From Epiperipatus broadwayi (Eukaryota; Onychophora; Udeonychophora; Euonychophora; Peripatidae), in contig JAQFVV010006216.1 in the NCBI GenBank assembly GCA_028023455.1, positions 5,100,877 to 5,164,876 of the forward strand: DNA of 64,000 bases. Direction: 5' to 3'. The position numbers were made by a program, and so were the translations under genes. Of the stretch, positions 24,452-36,883 are shown in pieces (positions within the stretch are counted from its first letter, which is position 1; every line of letters starts with the position of its first letter). The notes beneath the pieces are model-generated. The model was given only the letters and a program-made list of their open reading frames with translations. It did not search any database and had not been told where the DNA came from.

Positions 24452-26759
24452 TGTGCCATTTCAATTTAGTCAGTAGCTAAATTTGTAGTAATGTGCATGA
24501 TGGAAAATATGGAACAGAAATCATCATCACATTTATATAGGAAAGGAAGCTGTAGGGCACCCAAGTTTAAACCCTACAAAATCAATTTCCAAAAACCGAA
24601 GACAGAAAGAGAGTGGTGACAACAGTTATGTTCTTTAGTTGTATGTGTGTTGACAAATCTCAAAAATAGTAGTACACACCTTTTATTATTCAATAGTTCT
24701 TTTAAAAGTAGGGTTATAACACATATAGGCAGTGTGTGTGGCCAGCTAGTTAGTTTAGCATTTTTATATTTCAAATATTAACTTTCTTTAAAACTAGTCT
24801 GCACTTTCTAGATTAATTCTGCTATTTTTTATTATTATCTGTTTCTAATTTTGTTTTTCTATGATCATAATTTGGGGTTCAAAAATTGTAAGAGTTTAAT
24901 TTTAAATATTGAAAGTATAATTTCTAAAAAAAAGCATTCAGATTATTTTAACAGGCCAGTTTTTATAAATGATTTGGATGATGGAGTGTGTGTGTGTATT
25001 GCATACATAAATCTACATTTACTACATATTGAAAAAGAAAAGAAGAAAAGTTAAATCTGTTAAATTATTTTTTTAACTCAACAATTTTGTGCTATAAAGA
25101 TTGTTTGTCATGTTGGAGCTTAGACAATGTGAGAACTCTAATTTTAAAATCTTCTCATCAGCTAGATCAAAGAGTGAAGTTAAAAGTTTCAGGTGTTACA
25201 GTTATGATGGAGATGTGAAAAAAAAGGATTAAAGCCATTTTCCTTCAAACAAAATTTGTCTGGAAAGCATGGTGGTGTGGAGTTTCATATTTTTCTTTAA
25301 CAAGAAGATAGAGAAAAATCACACTACCACTCTAATTAAACGAGTTTGCTCAAAAATAAACTATAAAACTAATCTGAAAAATCAGTTAGTAAAAGACTTG
25401 TTTTTTTTTTATATTAAAACTAGGTAAAGACAAATGTTAAATTCTGCAAGATCTCAGTTTAAAATTATTAAATTTTTTATATAAAATTTTTTTGAAATTG
25501 AAAATATAAGGATGGCAGGTTAAAAATTTATGTGTATCTCATTTGGGGCAATCCCATAACCCATCATAGAGCCAGCATATCATATAGGAAGGAAAAGAAA
25601 AAAGTCTTGTCTGAATTAAAAGTATTCTATATCTTTTGACTGATTGAGAGAATTAAGATGTTTTAAATAGAAGAAAACCTTCACCTGCATTTGAAAGCTG
25701 AAGGAAAATAATTAATCTACTGAGAAGTATTAAATCAACTAGTTCAATTACTCCAGTGACTGAATTTAAACCCAAGAAAAATTATAAATGTGAGAACAAC
25801 TGATATACTCCATCTATTAGAAGAATTATGCTTAACAAGGTAGGGAAGAAAAAGTTCCAGTGCCAAATGGTTCCCACTGAAGCAAGCAACCTCATCATCA
25901 TCATCAAATAATTATAAGCCTCAAGAAAAGAAACTGTTCCAGTGAAGTGCAGAAATTGTTTACTGCAAAAGTATAGACATTTAACAAGCTAAGTTTGAAC
26001 TTTTGGAAGCCTCCACAAAAATAAAAGGGACTGGTAATATGAATTTTCATTATATATTTTCTTTTATGATATTAGAGACTATTAGTAAAATTTTAGCAAT
26101 AAAGTTTTATATCTTTTTGTTTTAAAACAACCAAAATCGATTGAAAACAAGAATTTCTTCAGTAATAATAGTTAAGCTTCATTAATGATTTTGTGTATGC
26201 TAAAATTATCATACCTGCACATTGATGAATTTTGTTTTCTAAATGGGTATGATTGTCTATTAATCTAAGAGTTATGAGATGTTATTAATACGTAAAAATA
26301 TTTTTTTTGTATTATTTATTTTTAAATATTTTATTTCTAAGGGTATCAACACACACATATACATGGTGATATATTAACTTGTCACAGGTATATAATGGTG
26401 TATGAATGTGAGAGTAATAGACAGCATTAAAAATATTAGATTATTTTTTTTAGTTAAGGAATAGCGGTCTCAATAGCTTAGAGAAGGGAAGGGGAAAGTA
26501 ATCTAAAAACTTGTTTCTGGAAATCTTGCTCTTTTTGATTCTACTAACATTTTTTTTTCATTAATCATTCTAGTTTATATGTTAACTTTAGATGTATAAA
26601 GATCTAAAAGTATGTATGCACAAAGAGTGTTTTTTTATGAAATGTTTTTCTTGTGGATTGAAAATCTTAGCAAATTTGGTATCCAATTTAATATGCATTA
26701 TATCATTAATGTGAAAGGGGGAAGAACATAAAATTAATATTATGATTTTAAAATAGTCA

Positions 26760-26815
<56 letters not shown>

Positions 26816-27550
26816 TATAAATTTTCACGTCTATCTAGAAATTTTCATGTATATGTTAGAAATGCAGTAATAAATGTTAATTTGTTTTATTAAATGAGGC
26901 ATATATATTTCATTAAGGGTATTCTTTATTAGTTGTGATCATTCATCATCACTGGTGAATATTAATTGTTTAAGATCTAATTAGATATACTAAGATTAAC
27001 CAATAGTTATGAATTTCTTTAGAACTAAATTTTAGGTTAGGCTTGGTTCTAAATCTGTGGTTGAAACCATTATCATTATCATCATCTTCATGTTTTAATT
27101 AATGAGTTAGATAAATGTTTAAAGGCCATAAATAAATGGTGATTTCATGGTATTTAGTTGACATTGGTGGATCATTATAATAACCACCATTCCATCATCT
27201 ACATCATGCAAGGATGAGTGAATATGAGCTAGTAAAACTTATAAAGATATTGAAACGCATTTATTATGTTAAGATCTAGGAGATGATTTCTGTCTGATGA
27301 ATATTATATACACCACTTTGGTTTAAGGATGTTTTGTATTTACCTAAATGTTAGTGCATACAGTGATATGGGTCTAAAATCAAAATCCTACATTTTTGTT
27401 AGAAATAAAGTATCCAAAAAGGGGTTCAAACCTGGTACATTTGAAAAGGTTATAAAATATAACTTTGTCTAGGTTAAGATAGCCTAGTGGTGCCCTGCTA
27501 GACCATATTCACTTGTTTTTCACTTAAATATGCACTTGATGTCAAACCAA
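24452..27550 (+). repeat. dispersed repeat A (inverted copy is repeat B)
   Basis: It starts TGTGCCATTTCAATTTAGTC beside a TA tract. The start, middle and end match 48,329-51,404 read backwards. Shared landmarks include GGGCA(C/T)CCAAGTTTAAACCC, AAAGCCATTTTC-type blocks, and TGACACCCTGCTAGACC-type sequence near 27,490 (written there as GTGCCCTGCTAGACCATATT). Divergence is considerable and neither copy has a coding frame that the other preserves. The family is unknown. Confidence 0.75.
26759..26814 (+). repeat. (TTA)n microsatellite
   Basis: A pure ATT/TTA trinucleotide run of more than 50 bases lies inside repeat A. Confidence 0.95.
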
Positions 27551-28068
27551 GAGATAGAAGAGTGGGTAGGATTTATTGTTGGATTTATTGAGAAAAGATT
27601 TTTATTGGGTTAACAATGTACTCACCCACTTGATGTGGTTTCATAAGTTATAATGTCTTAAGAGTTTATATAAGTTACCCTGTGTTCCAATGTGTTTATT
27701 GAGGATACAATGGCTGCCTAACTAGGGTTTGAAATAGGCCAGATACCAGATAACTGAAATGACTAGTCTCCAAGCATTATTGTTTCTAATTATTGATATT
27801 ATGATATATTTAAAAATTTTAAGTAGAAATTGATGAATTAAGCCACCAATATTTTGATTGGTAATTAATATAATTTTGATCATTAATAAATTTCAATGAC
27901 TATTATAGTTACAACTTATTAGTCTCCTTAATATGTTTGAGATAAGCATTTTGATCATTAATATTTGGTTACAATGCCAATCTGTCATTAATTTTTATGT
28001 ACAATGGTCTCAGGTTACATATTGGTAGCATTATCTTTTATTTCATATTTTATTAAGTTACAATATAT
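27551..28068. other. A+T-rich flank with weak TTACAATG repeats
   Basis: Between 27,840 and 28,040 there are loose repeats of TTTTGATCATTAAT and GGTTACAATG/ATGTACAATGG. There is no gene. It ends at the target duplication CAATATAT of element 2. Confidence 0.5.
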
Positions 28069-28159
28069 GGTTGTCATCTGATCTTTCATGTCAACCACGG
28101 GTGATGCTATTTCTAGCTAAATTTCTAGAAATATGCCATTTCCATGGCCGCCCCCAAGC

Positions 28160-28300
28160 CTTTAAGCATTCTTTCTAAAATAAATCCTAGAAAAATTGTT
28201 AACTCAGAGTTAAGTCTTGTTTCTACACTAAAAGGTAGAGTATTAACTCGGAGTTAAGTCTTCTTTCTATGATAAAATCTAGAAAGAGTGTTAACTTGGC
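28160..28300 (+). repeat. imperfect ~48-bp repeats with TTAACTCRGAGTTAAGTC palindromes
   Basis: TTAACTCAGAGTTAAGTCTT at 28,200 recurs as TTAACTCGGAGTTAAGTCTT at 28,243, each followed by TTTCTA. A third, shorter unit begins at 28,291. AACTCNGAGTT is itself palindromic, so these could be subterminal protein-binding sites, as in many DNA transposons; that role is inferred. Confidence 0.7.
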
Positions 28301-28315
28301 TTAGCGGCTAATGGT

Positions 28316-28908
28316 GTGGCTTTTTCCGATGCTAAAAGCAGAAGAAAATGCCATAGTTGTTTGTGTCACACACTATATTGTAATGCTGTGTTATGTATTT
28401 TATGTAACAATATCGTACGAGGGTGTGTTAAATTGATCGTGTCAAAAGTATTTAAATTTTCAACGGGGCCTTTTTTAAGACGAATTGATGTACTGTTACC
28501 TTTTAACAATTTAAACAGTGTCGTGATTGTTCCTTGTAAAGCTATAAGCCTCCTAAATTCTCGATTAGGGTGGGGTAGTGTAAAATTTTTAAACAATCAC
28601 ACTTTGAGTCACGTTTTAGCAAGAAATTTTCCAAGACCAAGAAGATGGCTAATTCCAACAACAGAAAACTTGAAAAGATTGGAATTGCCAGACACAGAAG
28701 CTGGTGCTGGAATATTTCTACAGCAGAAAAAAAACATCCTGCTGCTGAAAGAAAAGATTGGATTGTGCGGCAAATATATGCAGATTTGAGGTCCAAAAAC
28801 ATCTTTCAACTTTCATTTGTAAGTCTCGTGGCTGATGGAAATGTTCACTTCATAAAGGCAAGCTTGTTTGAGGGATTCCAAATGGCCTTCATCAAATGTA
28901 AAAAATAA
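28316..28908 (+). other. overlapping open frames in element 2, unrecognised
   Basis: Two plus-strand frames overlap: 28,316-28,789 (157 codons, N-terminal cysteine cluster CHSCLCHTLYCNAVLCILC) and 28,645-28,908 (87 codons, MANSNNRKLEKIGIARHRSW). The overlap from 28,645 means at most one is real there. A +/-1 shift could join the first part of one to the second part of the other. Element 1 has no counterpart open frame of this size. I recognise no transposase or other domain. Confidence 0.3.
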
Positions 28909-30660
28909 AAGAAGTAACTTCAATTTTTATTTAAACGTACATCCCTTCTTCTCCCGATAACTGTTGTCATCGGCAATCAAATATAAAATAAAAGAAGTAA
29001 CTCAAATTTTTATTTAAACCTAGCCCCAAAAACCCCTCTTCTCCCAATAATTGTTGTCGTCGGCAATCAAACGGTCAAATAAAAGGAATGTCAATTATTC
29101 TTTAATTGTATAGAGAAAAAAAACCCTCCCACTAATTGGCGTCGGCAATCAAATGTAAACCAATTAAAGTAAGACCATAAATTATTAGTTAATTATAACC
29201 CAAATTACTATTTGAACATACACTGAAAAAAACCCACTCTTGTCAATCAAAATTAAAGAAACAACAACTATTATTGTCCCATTGTCAAATCGAATATTAT
29301 TTGGGAAAACCCAAATAATTTATAAACGAAAAAAAAGAAAGTCAAATCGGTTTCAATCAAATGGTAACCGATAAAAGTCACTTAAATTTTGACTTAAACA
29401 TACACACAAACAAAAAAAATGCAAAATCCTTTCTCCCAATAATTGTTGTCGGCAATCAAATGTAAAAAATAAAAGTAATGTACAATTATTCTTTAATCAT
29501 ACACAAAAACACCCCTCCCAATAATTGTTGTCGGCAATCAAATGTAAAGCACTAAAAGTAAGGTAAACCGATTATTTTTTAAACGTAACCCAAATTACTA
29601 TTTGAACATACACCAAAAAAAGACCGCTCTTGTCAATAAAAATGAAAGAAACCACAACAACTATTATTGTCCCATTGTCAAAAATATTAGGTTTTGGGCA
29701 AACCAAAACCATAAATTATAAACGAAAAAAAAAGTCCAATCGGTAATCAATCAAATGTAAACGATAAAAGTAACTTCAATTTTGATTTAAACATACACAA
29801 AAAAACTCTTTTCTCCCAATAAATGTAAAGTAAAAGGCAGATAAATTAGTATTTAATCATCACCCAAAAACACCCACCCTCATTAATTATTGTCAGCAAT
29901 CAAATGTACATCACCACTAAAAGTAACGTAAACTACTATTCTTTAAATGGTTACACCCTTTCCCCCAATAATTGTTGTCTACAATTGTACATACAAAAAA
30001 ACACCCCTCCCAATAATTAGTGTCGGCAATGAAATGTAAACCAATCAAAGTAAGACCGTAACTTATTATTTAAATGTAACCCAAATTACTATTTGAACCT
30101 ACACCGAAAGACACCCTCTTGTCAATAAAAATAAAACAAACAACCACTATTATTGTCCCATTGTCAAAAATATTTATTTGTAGAACCAAAACCATAATTT
30201 ATAAATGAAAGGAAGTGAAATCGATTGTCAATCAAATGTAAACTGATAAAAGTAACTTTAATTTTTATTTAAACATACACACACAAAAAAAAAAACACTT
30301 CTCCCAATAACTGTTGTCGGCAATCAAATGTAAACCTATAAAAGTAATGTAAATTATTATTTAATCGTACACAAAAACACCCCACTAATCCTTGTCGGCA
30401 ATCAAATGGAAACCTATCAAAGTAACATAAATTATTATTTAAAGATCCATCCAAAAAACCCATTCTCTCTTGAATTTTGGCAATCCAATTTTACAAAAAC
30501 AGTAATACTATTTGAATACACACCAAAAAAGACCCTCTTGTCAATAAAAATTAACAAAAAACAACTATTATTAATTATCCCATCGTCAAAAATATTATTT
30601 GGGGAAAATAATTCAGAAAGGAAAAAAAGTAAACTTTGTAAACAAACAAAAAAAAGTCAA
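28905..30660 (+). repeat. long tandem array inside element 2
   Basis: Units of roughly 70-80 bp contain CCCAATAATTGTTGTCGGCA and ATCAAATGTAAACC. They are grouped into a larger period marked by CAACTATTATTGTCCCATTG (near 29,265, 29,660, 30,145 and, altered, 30,560). The plus strand is A/C-rich. The array fills about two thirds of the transposon. Confidence 0.85.
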
Positions 30661-30767
30661 TATTAATAGAGAATCACTAGCCCGGTAACGTTATATAAAT
30701 GTGTTTTTTGGTTAGAAGTCATGCCATCCATGGCTGACACAAAGGATCAGATGAGAACCCAATAGAT

Positions 30768-32762
30768 ATATATATTGTAAAAGATTGACAAATCTACCTT
30801 TATTTTAAAAGTCATTTGTTGGTTTAAAAACAAAATCTCTTTGATTTGATGTTTATATATTGAGTGTTATTATTGTTTATAGTTGTTATAGTTATTGTTG
30901 TTTGGATTTATTATTTTATTTATTTATTAATGGTACATAGCTTTAATTGTTATTACTATTATTTTTAATGGTGAGATTTTTAATAGTAATAATGACATGT
31001 TCTAATTATTATAGATAAATAAAGACATATAAACTGTTGATTATGAAAAAGATTATTTTATTTGTAGTGATTATTAAAAAAATGCAATGTTATTATTTAT
31101 GTATATATATATTTTTAAAGCTATCAAATAAATTTTCGATTTAATATTTTTTTATGTGATTAATATTTTTATTTTGAATTATATTGTTTAAAAAAACATG
31201 TCTAACAATTGTTATCAAGACTGCTTATTATATTGCACGTGAAAAAAGAACAACAACAGAAAAAGATGCCATCATTATTAAAAATTATTATTAAAGAAAC
31301 TGAAGGAGAAAATTAGCTGTACTTTGTTTCTTTGGAATCACCATTCTTCAGAATAATTGGATAATCTATTGTATGTAAACATGTCAATAATGGAGGGGTG
31401 AATAATATATTATCACAGTTCAAGAGCTGCAATTTTTTTTTCTTTATCCTAGCAATTAAAAGAAATTAAGCAATGACTCAACATATAAATTCCATCATGT
31501 CTTAAGCTGAAATGTAAGATAGCTATCTAAAAAAAATCTACAATGGTAAATTCAATAACAATTTGGAAGCAACTAAAATTAATCCAATATATTAGATTCA
31601 ACATTTCAATTTTTTTTTTCAAGGAAATCTTTTTAAAAAAAGTATATATATATGCATTTGGTTTAGAATGCATTCAAATATTAAAAAAATATGAAGGAAT
31701 AAAACAATGAAACAAGTTGAACTTTGAAAAGAAAAATAAACAAGTTGAACTTTGAAAAGGTAATAAATAACTTTATTAATATAAATGATATATATATATA
31801 TTTGAGATCGATATTCATTGTTTTGTTGTTTTTTTTCATTAAAAAAAATAAAACGTTTTTATAAGTATAATTCTGTTCTATTTAAGCATCTTGTTTAAAA
31901 AAAACCTTTTATAAATGTCAAAATTAACACTTAAGTATTTGAAATTTGAAAATAAGCATATAAGTTTAGATTGCATATGGGTTACTATATATATATTTTA
32001 ATAAGTGAAATTTGTCTTTACAAATTTTATTATCCAAATTTTTTTTATTATTATTTATACATCTTAATTCTTTTAATATTTTATTTATTTATTTGATAAT
32101 TGGATATGTTCTTAGGAATGGATCATAGATTGAGTTGATTTATTAAGTGTTACTTATCAATTAGAAATATCATCATATATTTTGTGTGTGTGTGTATGTA
32201 TACAAGATAACAAATAACAAAATGAGGTGAAATAAGTTCCATATTCATATTAAGTTATAAGTTAGCACTAAATGCCTGAGTAGTCAAAGATGTTATATTC
32301 ATAGGCCTCAGTGAGCCTCATTGTAAATAATAAAAAAGAGTATTCAATGCTTATAGAAATAAGTATAGTTCAAAAGTGGGTATAATATATAAACCTTTTA
32401 TAATGTAGTGGAGTAAATTTTGATGATTTCTTTTGATTTAACGATATTTAATCGATTTACCTAGCTTTGAGAGCATATCTATTATGTATTTTATTAATTT
32501 ACAATATTTTACCAGTCAATTATTGATTTATTTATTCATCTATTTTCATTTTAACTTCATATAATAACTCTTATGCCAAAACATAAACAATTTATATATT
32601 TGCTGTATATAATATACCTTTATTTAATTTTTTGTTAAATTTGATTATTTAGAAAATATAAATATTGGTTTGTGTTTATATTAATGTATACTTATTGAGT
32701 ACCATTATGTCTTTGTCTATTTAATATATATACTTATTGCAAGTATAGATATAAATATATAT
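30768..32762. other. A+T-rich stretch, no gene
   Basis: Contains a short direct repeat AACAAGTTGAACTTTGAAAAG (31,709 and 31,741), several TA tracts and poly-A/T runs. No coding frame or RNA gene is recognisable. It ends in the (TA)n that borders the LTR element. Confidence 0.5.
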
Positions 32763-35636
32763 TGAAGCAATCGATGTCTAATCATCATCGATGTTTCATG
32801 TTTCACCATCTATACTAACCTCCTAGGGGTCTGCAATTCAGACCTTGCTATAAATATATGCTATTCACCCACACACTGTATGCCTAATGATTAGAGAAAT
32901 TAATAAAATTAAAACTATTTAGTAAAGTAAAACAGTAGTGTGCATGATGCGTATATATATGAATGAAGCAATAATGGTATTAATGTTTATTGCTGACAAC
33001 TGAACATTTTCTTTATATAATTGTAAATTTTTTTTTGTTATATCTATATTATTTTGATTTAAAGTATTTAATTAAACTATTTAATGTGACAACAAAGAAG
33101 AATGGGGGAGGCTCAAAGTGCTAAAATAATCTTTGTTTAAATTCAGCTTGTTGCCTTTAAATAAAATTGTCAATAGCAATTAAGATCGAAAACAAATCAT
33201 TCAGAGGTTTTTGTTGAATGATTTAAGATAGCTAAAAATGGTATTTCGAGCCTTATCTGTATAAAAACATGTTGTTAATTGTTCTTTGTAAGGGATTATA
33301 GAGATAGTGTATAAAAAGAGCCCATAAGACCTTTTAAAGGCAGTTGGTGATTTTCACTTGATAAGTTAGTTACTTGATAAATCAGTTACCTTCGTTTGAT
33401 CAGTTGGTTACTTTTACATTTCTGATTCAAAAAGTGTTGCCAGACCATCATTTAAAAAGACAAGAAAAGTTTAGTGCAATGGAGTGTGAGTAGTGGAGCC
33501 ATCCACCTTTCTTTTTCCTCTCAGACAACTGTCTCCCAGCCATCAAAATTCCATCTGATCGGCCATATGAGATGACATAGAATTATCAACCTGCCTACCT
33601 GCCGTTATGCTGATATCTTAGGTAAAATCATGTAATTTAGAGCTACCTTAATACGAACATTCACGGGTGATTTATAGTTTGTGGCTAAATTATTGCATAG
33701 ATCTATTTATGATGTTTTGCTAGTTTTGCTCGTAAACTCTCTCTCTATAATCCTTTATTAATACTTATGTAATTCTAAATATATGTTTGCTTTCATGCTT
33801 AATTTATGTTTATATAACTTTATGTGGCTCAATTAAATGTATACAACTTATTTTGTTTAATATATATATTATTTTCTCTAATATGTCGGTATCAATCAAT
33901 CTCACGACTTTAATTAAATTCATTAGTAAAATTATATTCATTTGTTTATTTAAAATAGAAATCGTTCACTATGTTGGTTGGATACCTAAAAGTATTTTAT
34001 TGTGGATGATTATTTTATTTTGTTGTTTAGTTGCCTTTATAAAAGATCACGACACTCAATATAAAATGCCATCTCTTACCATTGCCCGGAGGGCTAATTC
34101 TTTAATTAATATGTATATGCGAATCAAACTTAAATATAAATTTTATCAGTTTAAATGATATAGAATAGTGTTATTATTCATTACTCTTTGTTAAATGACT
34201 CAGGATTGAAAGCAGATTATTGCGCAAGAAGTTAGACAATTTCCAAGTTTTAAAATAATATTATATGAAAATTATGTTATAAAATTATATTCATGTCCAG
34301 TAACGTTGCTGGCATACATTTTCCTTTATTCTGATATTTTATCTTCTTCATTTCTCGATTGTTTAGTCATTAGGGATGAGCCTGAAGCTCCCATCCTACT
34401 TTTCAAAATTGTTCGTAATCAGGGATTATACTTCCTGTGGAACGTAAAGTTTATGAGGTTTATGTGCTGTGAATGACAGCATATCTAGATCTGGGCTTTC
34501 AAACTCAGTCTCTCCTTTTGATATCACTCCGCCAGAATGCACGGACATATTCAACCTAAGTTTGTTTCAAAGTATACTTTTAAAATGATAAAATATCCAT
34601 GATCACCACGAGGCCTTATTTCATTATTGTATGCGAGTACCATTACTTTTGTCTTTAATTTGATCACCGTTTGCCTAACTTTTAGTAAGTCGCAATGATG
34701 TGTTAAAGATAATGATTCATTTCATAAAAATACATTTAGTTCATTGAGTTAAGCTGCTTTCTTTTAAAAACCGTTATCGATTCCCATAGATGTAAATCTA
34801 ATTTATATTAATGATTGCATAACTTACTCTCGTAAATGAAGCGCATTGTTTATTTCTTATTTTTAAAAGATGTCTTTGCCAAACAATGCGAATAAAAGTA
34901 TAAATAATGGTTCTCCTAAGAAATACATGATTGAAATCATATATTTTTCCCGTTATCAAATAAATCATTTACTTTTAAAACTGTCATGATCTTTTATATT
35001 TAATTTTGGCATCCACAACGCTCCGTAGCAAAAGTTTTCTTGAATTAGCTTATCAACTCTGCACAAGTTATAAAACACTATAAAATTGTATCTGTAAAAT
35101 TATATTTATTAAATGAGTGATAGAGGGGATTTTATACAACAAATTCCCAAGTCTTGTAAATAAACAATATTGTCCCAAGTGTGAAACTAGTTGGTAAAAT
35201 ATACATGCATTTTCTTAATCTTTTGTAATATATATATGCATTTGTTTAATATTTATTAAAAATATCTATTTCATGTAAATCCTGGTTTGTCGTTGAATTA
35301 TTATTTTCAAGTTAATATTTAGAACTACTTTTTTTAGCTGATAGCTTAGCATGAATAAGTAACTATAATAAATGTAATTCCTGGGCTATTCCGACCTCGA
35401 TCATCATCATCAGTCTGATCTTATGCTCTACCGCTTTGCTTCTGGGCACGGATTTAAAATAATTTTACTGTGTCATCAGGATTGTTGTTCATTTGGTCAG
35501 AGATTCGAAGAATAGGCAAATAGGTTAGAATTCAGGATTGCTCCAGACCTGTGTATCTCAAGCATGATCGGATTCGAGGTATTTCTGCTTAGAATTTGAA
35601 TCTTGTTTAAGTGAGCATACTATTTTCACCGGTACA
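32763..35636 (+). repeat. left LTR
   Basis: Starts TGAAGCAATCGATGTC and ends TTCACCGGTACA. It contains a small hairpin GGTCTGCAATTCAGACC near 32,828. It also holds a TATA-type promoter near 33,310 and a GC-richer 3' part with GAAGCTCCCATCCTAC and CCTGGGCTATTCCGACC. The sequence after it, GTGGATTTTTTTTT, does not match a tRNA 3' end that I can name, so the primer-binding site is unidentified. Confidence 0.88.
33309..33425 (+). promoter_or_regulatory. TATA box and downstream repeats in left LTR
   Basis: TATAAAAAG (33,310-33,318) follows GATAGTG. Some 40 bases downstream come three related words: TTGATAAGTTAGTTAC, TTGATAAATCAGTTAC and TTGATCAGTTGGTTAC. The same arrangement is kept in the right LTR. 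A rightward promoter here would transcribe the internal ORF. Start site not shown. Confidence 0.55.
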
Positions 35637-36883
35637 GTGGATTTTTTTTTCTGGGTTTGGCTTCCCAAGTGGGCTTCGATATAAACACCCACATACCTAA
35701 GTACTGAATTGTTTATATGTATGTTTTAAAAAAAAAAGGTTGTAAGAGACCATTGATGATAGATATGTATATTTCCTTCCTACCCGAGTTTGTTTTTCTG
35801 ATTTTATATATATAAAATGTGAAAATTTTGTATTAAAACCAATGTCCATGTGTTGCAACCATAAATGTAAATGTTTTTTTGTTGTATCTGGTTTTGCAAC
35901 TATAGAAAAATATTGTTTTCTATGTTAATAGCTACAAATGTAAAAAAAAAATCTTGTTTTTAAAAATGAAAAAAAATTGTTGATACCCATGTGTTACAAC
36001 CATAAGTGATTTTTTTTTGTATCTGGTTTTATAGACATATAAAATGTGTTTCTTATGTTATATACTTGAAAATAAAAATGTTTTGCAAGTAAAACCCATG
36101 TATTTCACCCATAAGTTATAAACCTTGAAATTTTAACAAGGTGCACTTTATGTTTAGTGTATTTTCTGTACATTATATATGTAATAGAGTTTATAATGTG
36201 TAACCGATACTTATTTATTTTACTAGTTCCGTAGCCCAGATGTGTTTGGAATTTTTTTTATATACTGTTGGCTGGCACCATTATATAAATGTGCCAACAG
36301 GTAATATAATAAACTATGTGTCAAAATGAGTTCAAACCAGGATGTTAGGGGTTGAGAGAGAGTTTAATTATTTTCCACTATTTTGCTATGTATATTATAA
36401 TGAGAAAACATATATGATATTGCTGAAACAAATCACTAATAATTTTTTTTTGTAAGAGTCTATTATGGGTGCAGAAAAACAACCAAAAGTCAAGCAGCAT
36501 GGCAGTTGAATTCCAATAGATCATACACATACATGTTATGATCAAATATTTTTTCCTGTTATCATCAGCAGTCGGCAGCAACAAAAAAAATGGCAAAATG
36601 AAGACAGTTGGAGAGAGGAGGGAGAGAGGTGTATATCCTGTATAAAATAAAAAGAAAAAAGAAACAAGCCTTATTTTTCAAATAATTAGAAGTGACAATA
36701 TGTTTAAAGCAAAATAAAAGAAGAAAGAAACAAGCTTTATTTTCAAATAATAATAAGTGACAATACGTTAAACAAAAAAGAAAAGCTTAAAGCAAAATAT
36801 TAAAAGATATTTCTCAGAGACATTTAAAATTGACTATCTTTCAAAAGCAGAAAAAAGTGAATTGTGAAGAAAACATAGGAGCA
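35637..36883 (+). other. 5' untranslated internal region of the LTR element
   Basis: No coding frame. Loose repeats of GTATCTGGTTTT and AACCATAA occur at about 35,850-36,115. A tandem pair of about 65 bp (AAGAAACAAGC.TTATTTTCAA, AAGTGACAATA) lies at about 36,648-36,775, just before the reading frame. Confidence 0.6.

Larger units (their letters stand above)
28069..30759. mobile_element. DNA transposon with GGTTSTCATCTGATC TIRs and 8-bp TSD (element 2)
   Basis: The left tip reads GGTTGTCATCTGATCTTTCA and the right tip, reversed, GGTTCTCATCTGATCCTTTG. The TIR match continues through GTCARCCAYGGRTG. The flanking octamers are CAATATAT (28,061-28,068) and CAATAGAT (30,760-30,767), an 8-bp duplication with one change. 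Internal landmarks run in the same order as in element 1 read backwards: ATGCCATTTCCATGGCC, then GAGGGTGT, then a tandem array, then AGCCCGGTAACGTT. The two elements therefore belong to one family. This copy is longer and carries open frames of unknown function but no recognised transposase. Confidence 0.85.

Noticed and set aside
24851-25054. open frame with ISKKKHSDYFNRPVFINDLDD that looks like an exon
   Set aside because: It lies in repeat A. The inverted copy in repeat B has stops and no conserved reading at the same place.
28290-28325. tRNA-like A-box GGCTTAGCGGCTAATGGTG
   Set aside because: No B box (GGTTCGANNCC) follows and no cloverleaf forms, so a tRNA or tRNA-derived SINE head is not supported.
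28905-30660. CRISPR-like array of short repeats
   Set aside because: Units are contiguous and degenerate with no unique spacers, and they lie within a eukaryotic DNA transposon.
33787-34158. 123-codon open frame in the left LTR
   Set aside because: It is hydrophobic and A+T-driven, and the matching part of the right LTR has TA-run length changes and other indels that break the frame. It is not a preserved gene.
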